This document shows, piece after piece, positions 1 to 4,619 of a stretch of 9,194 nucleotides of DNA. The stretch covers positions 1 to 9,194 of the forward strand of contig JABHFC010000351.1 in the NCBI GenBank assembly GCA_018676275.1. Reading direction: 5' to 3'. The first letter of the stretch is position 1. Every line of letters starts with the position of its first letter. Made by a program: the position numbers and the translations under genes. A model generated the notes under the pieces. The model was given only the letters and a program-made list of their open reading frames with translations. It did not search any database and was not told where the DNA came from. This stretch comes from Gammaproteobacteria bacterium (lineage in GTDB: Bacteria; Pseudomonadota; Gammaproteobacteria; Eutrophobiales; Eutrophobiaceae).

Positions 1-1
1 A

Positions 2-223
2 TTTCGTTACTACCCCAATATCGCCTTTCGGATGAAGATGGGCCTGGTCCTGCTTGCTGGTCTGAATGTACTTTGGTTCCATTTAGCGGTATTCCCAAAG
101 ACAATTAAAATGTCCGCCGAAGAAAAAGCGAATAATGTAGCGAAAATAGTAGCAATATTATCGCTGCTTATCTGGTTCGCAGTAATAGTACTTGGAAGGA
201 TGATTCCTTACGTAGAAGAGTAG
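2..223 (+). CDS. C-terminal part of a small membrane protein, DUF6644-like (partial)
   Basis: The reading frame is open from base 2 and ends at TAG 221-223, so only the last 73 codons of a gene that starts before the window are present. The visible part has two hydrophobic stretches, one around MGLVLLAGLNVLWFHLAVF and one around IVAILSLLIWFAVIVLGRMI, separated by a short charged loop (KMSAEEKANN). It therefore looks like the last two membrane helices of an inner-membrane protein. The pattern AFRMKM...LLAGLN.LWFH followed by a final helix ending in LGRMIPY resembles my recollection of the uncharacterised DUF6644 family; this is recognition by eye only. An ATG at base 32 could be mistaken for the start, but the frame stays open and protein-like upstream (RYYPNIAFR), so an internal Met is more likely. 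Function is unknown. A weak terminator-like hairpin follows within about 15 bases. Confidence 0.6.
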   Translation, partial: FRYYPNIAFRMKMGLVLLAGLNVLWFHLAVFPKTIKMSAEEKANNVAKIVAILSLLIWFAVIVLGRMIPYVEE

Positions 224-234
224 GGTATAGCTAC

Positions 235-252
235 TGAGTAGGCACTCATTTT
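235..252 (+). terminator. Weak intrinsic terminator-like hairpin
   Basis: TGAGT (235-239), a four-base AGGC loop and ACTCA (244-248) form a perfect 5-bp stem, directly followed by TTTT. It starts 11 bases after the stop codon of the membrane-protein gene, which is the expected place for a terminator. The stem is short and only moderately GC-rich, so termination may be weak. Confidence 0.4.
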
Positions 253-525
253 ACATCTTTCTGGTGGCCAACTAGGGGGGTGGTATCTAATAAGTTAACG
301 TTAATAATCGATATGCACGATAATAACACTTTCCCATTTACGGTGTTTGGGGTGTAACGGTTTACTACTCTGAATACCGCGAAATTACGCAATGTAAGTT
401 ATAAAACTTTCCCATTAATGGTCATTTACGAGAAAGTGTCCTTTAACCAGCTTCTCGATGTTATTACTCGATATGACACTCATATTTATAAGATTAACTT
501 ATCAGAAGTCTCTCTTGATATTTAG
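253..525. other. Apparently non-coding, degraded stretch
   Basis: No convincing intact gene is visible here on either strand. A 10-bp perfect palindrome TTAACGTTAA lies at 295-304. The string CTTTCCCATT occurs twice, near 332 and near 407. From ATG 418 a frame runs 35 codons to a TAG at 523-525 and stays in the same register as the AraC-like remnant downstream. These codons may be more of the same decayed gene, but I could not match them convincingly to the AraC fold. Confidence 0.4.
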
Positions 526-642
526 CTCAATTTGGCCTCATATGCTTTGACGGGAAACAGCTATGGCTTTAATGACCAAGGAAAATTCGCTCGATATTAT
601 CAGGCGAAATTCGGCCAACTGCCTTCTAATACGAAAGGCTAA
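526..642 (+). pseudogene. Remnant of an AraC/XylS-family regulator, C-terminal HTH end
   Basis: The frame from 526 to TAA 640-642 encodes a 38-residue tail that includes YGFNDQGKFARYYQAKFG followed by QLPSNT. This matches the last part of the AraC-type DNA-binding domain, where a conserved G-F is followed by a hydrophilic helix, an F(A/S)R..(Y/F)...FG core and a P-S motif; one AraC subgroup ends with a pattern like GRFA.DYR..FGELPS.T. Immediately upstream in frame is a TAG at 523-525. There is no recognisable first HTH or ligand-binding domain before it, so this is read as the decayed end of a deleted regulator gene rather than a working protein. The likeness is by eye. Its position beside transporter and catabolic genes would suit a former local activator, which is an inference. 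Confidence 0.5.
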
Positions 643-704
643 AGACGTCTCTCATCTAAGATAATAATTTATATCTAACATTATTTTAGTGTACTCCCGG
701 CATT

Positions 705-743
705 ATAATGGCGAAATCAATTCACTGGCAGAAGTGCCATTAT
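705..743. terminator. Inverted repeat just past the transporter gene; possible terminator
   Basis: ATAATGGC (705-712) and GCCATTAT (736-743) are perfect 8-bp inverted repeats with a 23-base spacer. They lie immediately beyond the stop codon (747-749) of the minus-strand transporter gene. The left arm overlaps a separate 10-bp palindrome, CATTATAATG (701-710). No U-run follows on the minus-strand transcript and the loop is large, so a role in ending or protecting the transporter mRNA is only suggested. Confidence 0.3.
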
Positions 744-746
744 CTC

Positions 747-2021
747 TTATATTTTTTCCTTGCCCTCACTCTGTGCCTTCAAATAAGTATCATACGGATA
801 AAAAAATCTGAACATACTTGCAGCGATAATCAAACCCAAGGTACAAACATACAGAATCCCATCATAATTTCCATGTGTATCGTAAGCATTTCCTACAACA
901 TACGGTCCTAAACCGGTTCCAAATATATAGGCAGCAAAAATACAGCCAAAAATAAGGCCAAATTGCTTTACGCCGAAGTAACGACTCGCCAAATACCCCA
1001 TCAAATCAATTTCAGCCCCTATTCCTAAGCCCATCAGTGAAGCTGCAATAAAGGCGAATACAATATGGTTTCCACATATCAAGGTGATTAATGCCAAAGC
1101 AGATAACATAAGTGTATAAAAGGCAACATGTGGGGCAAAATATCGATCAAGTAGGAAACCAATCATCACCCGTGCTACTGCCATACTCATACCCATTGTT
1201 GATGCAACTAATGTTGCGGTATTCACGGAAATACCTTTATCAATTAACATAGGGATCAATTGTGAAAGAATACCGGTTAATGAAGATGCCACTAGTACAA
1301 CGGATATCACTAGTAACCAGAATATACGTGTTTTAATTGCCTGTTTAAATAGAATTGATGGTTGTTCTTCCGTTACCGCATCATCAGTCTTTGTCGTTCT
1401 AGCATCCCCCCCATCCATCAATAAACCGACGTCTTCAGGTCTGTTTTTTATAAGTAAATAAACGCACGGTAAAATGATACACAATAGATAAACGCCAAGT
1501 GCTTGATAACCGTAATACCAAGGCCCACTTTCGAGTACCCAGTTAACCAGTAATGGAGTGATCGCAAAACCGAGGCCTGAACCAGAAGCTGTAATACCAA
1601 TAAATAAGCCACGACGACGATTAAACCAATTAGAAATTACGTGAACATAAGCTACGGTGTTGGTTGGACTGCCCAAGAATGCTATTACCATAATAAACAG
1701 ATAAAAGTCTCTTAGGGTAGTGATGAATAATGGTCCGATGAGCAGAGCAAGACCGAAAAGAGTTAGTGAAAAAAGCAGGCTGCTTCTTGGTCCAAATTTA
1801 TCAATCACCATGCCTGCAAGTGGAATGCTTAACGCAGAAGTTATTGCTGAAAATGTCAAGGCTAATGAAATTTCACCACGTGTCCATGCAAATGTCTCTT
1901 CAAGTGGTTTGATTAAGACACCTAGACTCGAATAGATGATTTGACCAGAGTTTCCAATCATACCAATAACGCAGCCTACTACGATAGACCAGACAAATAG
2001 TAGAGGATATTTTCTTTGCAT
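747..2021 (-). CDS. MFS transporter, monocarboxylate / oxalate-formate antiporter type
   Basis: This 424-residue protein has the usual length and 12-helix pattern of a major facilitator superfamily permease and would sit in the inner membrane. Typical motifs are visible. The loop between helices 2 and 3 carries DKFGPR (residues 74-79). NWFNRRRG (131-138) precedes a glycine-rich helix (GITASGSGLG), as in carboxylate-type MFS proteins. RPEDVGL (194-200) opens a charged central loop (about 194-228) between the two six-helix halves, and RPED.GL there is typical of monocarboxylate and oxalate/formate-like members. The second half repeats the motif as GFLLDRY. An organic acid or similar small substrate taken up by proton symport is likely, but the exact substrate cannot be read. 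A possible AGGAA ribosome site lies rather far (about 15 bases) before the ATG. The gene is divergent from a TetR-type regulator, which is a plausible controller, and may serve the catabolic genes beyond it. Confidence 0.88.
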   Translation of the reverse strand: MQRKYPLLFVWSIVVGCVIGMIGNSGQIIYSSLGVLIKPLEETFAWTRGEISLALTFSAITSALSIPLAGMVIDKFGPRSSLLFSLTLFGLALLIGPLFITTLRDFYLFIMVIAFLGSPTNTVAYVHVISNWFNRRRGLFIGITASGSGLGFAITPLLVNWVLESGPWYYGYQALGVYLLCIILPCVYLLIKNRPEDVGLLMDGGDARTTKTDDAVTEEQPSILFKQAIKTRIFWLLVISVVLVASSLTGILSQLIPMLIDKGISVNTATLVASTMGMSMAVARVMIGFLLDRYFAPHVAFYTLMLSALALITLICGNHIVFAFIAASLMGLGIGAEIDLMGYLASRYFGVKQFGLIFGCIFAAYIFGTGLGPYVVGNAYDTHGNYDGILYVCTLGLIIAASMFRFFYPYDTYLKAQSEGKEKI

Positions 2022-2123
2022 ATTTTCTAAATAGATTCCTATAGATAAGCTGTCAATTTTACCTATGTATTTTTAACTTCAGTCATGCATCATACATTTT
2101 GACGACTTACAGTGTTGATAAGT

Positions 2124-2139
2124 AAAAATTGCAATTTTT
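2124..2139. promoter_or_regulatory. 16-bp perfect palindrome in the transporter/tetR intergenic region
   Basis: AAAAATTGCAATTTTT reads identically on both strands. It lies about 100 bases from each of the two divergent start codons. It is a candidate operator for the adjacent TetR-type regulator or another dimeric protein. The AT-richness of the region makes chance palindromes more likely than usual, and no experimental link exists. Confidence 0.35.
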
Positions 2140-2171
2140 TATAAAAATAGAGCTAAAATAATCTAAATTGA

Positions 2172-2192
2172 ATTATATAGTACACTTATAAT
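2172..2192. promoter_or_regulatory. Inverted repeat with TATAAT on both strands; candidate divergent promoter/operator
   Basis: ATTATA (2172-2177) and TATAAT (2187-2192) are inverted copies separated by nine bases (TAGTACACT). Each arm is a perfect -10 hexamer, one per strand, so the element could serve both the transporter gene on the minus strand and the tetR gene 44 bases downstream. No good -35 hexamer stands out at the standard distance on either strand, so the promoter reading is tentative. A TetR dimer binding here would block both directions. Confidence 0.35.
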
Positions 2193-2236
2193 AAACATAG
2201 CTCGTTATTGTTATCTTGAAAAATTAGTAATAAAAA

Positions 2237-2824
2237 ATGCAAGTAAAAAAAGAAGAAGTGCGGCAAGCAATATTGAAGAGTGCAAAAAAGCTGTATTCGA
2301 AAAATGGCTATGCCAACACTAATATGAATGCAGTAGCGAAGGATGCCAACACCTCCACATCAAACTTATACGTTTATTTTGATTCAAAACTTGAAATTCT
2401 TTATGAGGTGTATACACCCTGGTTGATAGAACACATGCGTAATCTTGAGAAAGAAGCAGATAATATAATTGATTCAACTGAGCGATTTGAATTTATATTG
2501 AATTACATATGGAAAGTTATACCGTCATCGGACAAGGGTTTTGCAAACAACTTTATTCAAGCATTATCAACCCTTCGCCCGAATGAGCAATATAATCGTG
2601 AGTTACTTTTCTGGTTTGAGGAATATATTTCGCGTTTAATCGAACCTTCAATAAAGGAGGAGTATAAAAAATATATAGAAAATAATACATTAGCCCATAT
2701 CATCAGCATGACATTTGATGGCTACGTTTTGAATTATCGATTAACCAAGTCTAAATCAAATCGCTATGATGCTGATCGAGCTGATGAGATCATTCAGATC
2801 TTGTCAAAACTCCTCATACGATAG
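2237..2824 (+). CDS. TetR/AcrR-family transcriptional regulator
   Basis: This 195-residue protein has the family's usual length. The N-terminal DNA-binding domain spans about residues 8-55. It has a first helix with ILKSAKKLYSKNGYANT, a helix-turn-helix with MNAVAKDANTSTSNLYVYF (30-48) and the typical following FDSKLEILYEVY. This is the classic TetR layout, in which a ligand-binding C-terminal domain of helices (about 60-195, no recognisable subfamily) controls DNA binding. No clear Shine-Dalgarno precedes the ATG; the upstream sequence is almost pure A/T. Such regulators often act on the divergent gene beside them, here the MFS transporter, and the hydroxylase operon starting about 230 bases downstream is a second candidate target. 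The gene is clearly AT-richer than the hydroxylase genes, which fits a different origin. Family confidence is high; ligand and targets are unknown. Confidence 0.88.
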   Translation: MQVKKEEVRQAILKSAKKLYSKNGYANTNMNAVAKDANTSTSNLYVYFDSKLEILYEVYTPWLIEHMRNLEKEADNIIDSTERFEFILNYIWKVIPSSDKGFANNFIQALSTLRPNEQYNRELLFWFEEYISRLIEPSIKEEYKKYIENNTLAHIISMTFDGYVLNYRLTKSKSNRYDADRADEIIQILSKLLIR

Positions 2825-2846
2825 TTAAAAATAGAATTAAGTAACT

Positions 2847-2877
2847 TCGAATTCGATTTTCGGAATATTGTATATTC
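2847..2877. promoter_or_regulatory. Pair of small palindromes downstream of tetR
   Basis: TCGAATTCGA (2847-2856) is a perfect 10-bp palindrome. It is followed six bases later by GAATAT-TGT-ATATTC (2863-2877), a 6-bp inverted repeat with a three-base centre. They lie in the 231-base gap between tetR and the CoxG-like gene, where a promoter for the hydroxylase operon would be expected. They could be operator sites or a weak tetR terminator; neither has a U-run. Confidence 0.25.
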
Positions 2878-2927
2878 AGTTGTGGGTATTTTGTTGAACT
2901 GCGTCAATAGAGGTATGGGATATAAAA

Positions 2928-2944
2928 ACACTTATTTTTAGTGT
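2928..2944. promoter_or_regulatory. Inverted repeat ACACT-N7-AGTGT upstream of the hydroxylase operon
   Basis: ACACT (2928-2932) and AGTGT (2940-2944) form a perfect 5-bp inverted repeat around TATTTTT. A TATAAA hexamer lies directly upstream at 2921-2926. The octamer ACACTTAT (2928-2935) also occurs at 2182-2189, inside the inverted repeat before tetR. A shared sequence in both control regions would fit one regulator acting on both, but a single shared octamer in AT-rich DNA is weak evidence. Confidence 0.28.
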
Positions 2945-3055
2945 CAATGACAACAGCCTTGAAAGAAAAATTTTAAGAATACCGTTTAGTTATGCCCCTG
3001 ATTAAAGAAAAACTCTATTTGATTAAAGATGCCTACAAGCAATTTGTATATCTGA

Positions 3056-3298
3056 ATGAATATTGAAAAGAGCTTTATAATTTCCGCGCCCAAACAACAT
3101 GTCTGGGATTTTATTACCTGCCCTGAGAAGGTCAGCCCTAGTATTCTAGACTGCCAGAAAATAGAAATTATGAGTGAAGGAATATACCAGGCAAAAATGA
3201 GCATAAAAGTGGTGCCGATTAGTACAAGTTTCATTTTAAATAAAGAGTTTGTTATTAATTTTTGCAAAAATTTGGAATTGGAATCAGTTTGCACATGA
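3056..3298 (+). CDS. Shortened CoxG-like SRPBCC protein
   Basis: The 80-residue product begins with IEKSFIISAPKQHVWDFITC and continues with PEKVSPSILDCQKIEIMSEG, YQAKMSIKVVPIS and a strand-like SFILNKEF. This is the N-terminal pattern of CoxG / SRPBCC proteins (start strand, A-P...VW.F..DPE.V, a G-C or D-C before the next strands, then K..VGPIS). In carbon monoxide dehydrogenase clusters CoxG is a membrane-recruitment or accessory factor for the molybdenum hydroxylase, which fits its place directly before three such subunits. Full CoxG domains are about 140 residues or longer. Here the match fades after about residue 65 and the frame ends at TGA 3296-3298, so roughly half of the fold is missing. 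The stop overlaps the next gene's ATG (ATGA at 3295-3298), so translation could still be coupled. No good Shine-Dalgarno is seen before ATG 3056. Either a deletion remnant or a very short variant. Confidence 0.62.
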   Translation: MNIEKSFIISAPKQHVWDFITCPEKVSPSILDCQKIEIMSEGIYQAKMSIKVVPISTSFILNKEFVINFCKNLELESVCT

Positions 3299-4146
3299 AC
3301 TATGTCGAACCCTCTTCAATTACCGAACTCATGAATTACGTAACTACAGTAGAGGATTATAGGTGCCTTGCCGGGGGGGCAACATTGGTGGCGATGATGA
3401 ATGTCGGATTAGTTGAGCCGGAGTTACTTATCAGCTTGCATAAACTGGATGAATTAAAGGGAATGCGGATTGACCAAAATGTTATCCGCATTGGTGCGAT
3501 GACCACGCATACAGCAATTACAGATGAAGACAGATTGACAGGCAACGCATCGCTTGTGCGCTCGGCGGCCGGACAAATTGCTCATTCTGCTGTTCGAAAC
3601 ATGGGCACTATTGGCGGAGCAATAAGCCATGCAGACCCGTCAGCTGATTTTCCCGCGGCTTTAACAGCGGCGAATGCCACGATTGAAGTGCTGGGACCTT
3701 CTGGCCGACGTGTAATCCAAATCGATGATTTTTTCGTGAATTACTTGGAAACATCTTTAACGGAAAAGGAGATAGTAATGGCTATTATGGTTCCACTCTC
3801 ACCAGCAGATGCAATAGGACATCATCTTAAATTCAGCCGGGTTGATGGAGATTATGCGACGGTATCGGTCTCTTTGGCACTAGCAATGGAGGGAAGAATT
3901 TGTTCTTATGCGCGAATAGCAGTTGGTTCCGTCGCTGCCGTACCTCTACGTCTTAAGGAAGCCGATGACATATTAATTGGCTCAAATTTGGAAGAAAGTG
4001 AAATTGCCAGAGCGAGCGAATTACTGCTGAAGTCGAGTGATCCTATAGATGATGTTAGAGGGAGTAGCAGTTACAGGAAGTTTTTAATACCACGATTGAT
4101 ACGACAGGCTGTGTTGCAATCAAAGAAAGAGCTAAGTTACACATGA
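3295..4146 (+). CDS. Molybdenum hydroxylase, FAD-binding medium subunit (CoxM/XdhB type)
   Basis: The 283-residue protein is a normal-length FAD subunit of xanthine dehydrogenase-family enzymes, passing electrons from the 2Fe-2S clusters to an acceptor. It starts in the usual way (YVEPSSITEL). The first FAD phosphate-binding loop is LAGGATL (25-31), and the second conserved block is RNMGTIGGAISHADPSAD (101-118), followed by the expected FPAAL. A C-terminal CO dehydrogenase flavoprotein domain occupies roughly residues 170-280 (KFSRVDGDYATVSV, ARIAVGSVAAVPLRL). I chose ATG 3295 because the family begins at this point and because it overlaps the previous stop as ATGA; a TTG at 3262 in the same frame adds only residues unlike the family. 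Its own stop, TGA 4144-4146, overlaps the next gene's ATG, so M and S are translationally coupled. Substrate is not determined by this subunit. Confidence 0.93.
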   Translation: MNYVEPSSITELMNYVTTVEDYRCLAGGATLVAMMNVGLVEPELLISLHKLDELKGMRIDQNVIRIGAMTTHTAITDEDRLTGNASLVRSAAGQIAHSAVRNMGTIGGAISHADPSADFPAALTAANATIEVLGPSGRRVIQIDDFFVNYLETSLTEKEIVMAIMVPLSPADAIGHHLKFSRVDGDYATVSVSLALAMEGRICSYARIAVGSVAAVPLRLKEADDILIGSNLEESEIARASELLLKSSDPIDDVRGSSSYRKFLIPRLIRQAVLQSKKELSYT

Positions 4147-4619
4147 TGGAAACTATCAGCCTGACGATAAATAATGAAGTCCACACAGTTCTGATCGAAA
4201 CGCGGCAAACTCTGCTTTCTGTGTTACGCGATAAATTATTTTTATGTGGAACCAAAAATGGTTGTAATCATGGCGTCTGCGGGGCATGTAACGTACTGGT
4301 TGACGGTAAGGCCATGCGTGCCTGTCTTTTGCTGGCCATAACTTTGCAGGAAAGAGAAATAACAACCATCGAGGGTCTATCAGAAAACGGAGAATTAAGC
4401 CTGTTACAAAAGGCGTTTGCAAGTCACCAGGCGTTTCAGTGCGGTTTCTGTACCTCAGGAATGCTTATTTCTGCTACGGCCTTACTCGATCATGACTCGA
4501 CACCTTCAATAAGCAAGATACGACATGAACTAGGCGGCAACATATGTCGTTGTACGGGTTATGTACAGATAATTGATGCAGTGAAATCTGTATGTGAAGG
4601 AAAAACGGATTGCACGTAA
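4143..4619 (+). CDS. Molybdenum hydroxylase, 2Fe-2S small subunit (CoxS/XdhC-type ferredoxin subunit)
   Basis: This 158-residue protein has both iron-sulfur domains expected of the small subunit. The N-terminal plant-type ferredoxin domain carries GCNHGVCGAC with the fourth ligand later, giving Cys41, Cys46, Cys49 and Cys61. The C-terminal helical domain carries CGFC and CRC, giving Cys100, Cys103, Cys135 and Cys137. All eight cluster ligands are present, so the subunit looks functional. An additional Cys35 stands just before GTKNGC, where Thr is more usual. It would relay electrons from the molybdenum centre to FAD. The start is ATG 4143, overlapping the previous stop; the adjacent ATG 4146 would work equally well. 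The stop TAA 4617-4619 lies inside the start of the large-subunit gene, so the three subunit genes form one tightly coupled operon. Confidence 0.95.
   Translation: MMETISLTINNEVHTVLIETRQTLLSVLRDKLFLCGTKNGCNHGVCGACNVLVDGKAMRACLLLAITLQEREITTIEGLSENGELSLLQKAFASHQAFQCGFCTSGMLISATALLDHDSTPSISKIRHELGGNICRCTGYVQIIDAVKSVCEGKTDCT
4597..4612 (+). promoter_or_regulatory. Ribosome binding site and TTG start of the large-subunit gene
   Basis: AAGGA at 4597-4601 stands 8 bases before TTG 4610-4612, inside the end of the 2Fe-2S gene. It is the best Shine-Dalgarno in the operon and decides the start. The first in-frame ATG (4655) would remove part of the conserved N-terminal pattern (VGISMPRRESYEKVSG), so the TTG is favoured. 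Confidence 0.6.

Noticed and set aside
329..417. Repeated CTTTCCCATT segments considered as part of an insertion sequence end or a CRISPR-like repeat
   Set aside because: There are only two imperfect copies, no target duplication or transposase frame, and the flanks do not match each other.
708..911. A 67-codon plus-strand frame over the end of the transporter gene
   Set aside because: It lies opposite a well-supported MFS coding region, and its apparent hydrophobicity comes from that strand.
2992..3066. A 24-codon reading frame (start MPLIKEKLYL) overlapping the start of the CoxG-like gene
   Set aside because: It is short, lacks a ribosome site and matches no family I know. A leader peptide is possible but not supported.
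2986..3294. A 102-codon minus-strand frame opposite the CoxG-like gene
   Set aside because: The plus strand gives a recognisable SRPBCC N-terminus and fits the operon; the minus-strand product is hydrophobic and resembles nothing, as expected of an antisense shadow in AT-rich DNA.
3262..3294. A TTG start for the FAD subunit at 3262
   Set aside because: The extra 11 residues are unlike the family N-terminus, and the ATG at 3295 forms a neat ATGA overlap with the preceding stop.
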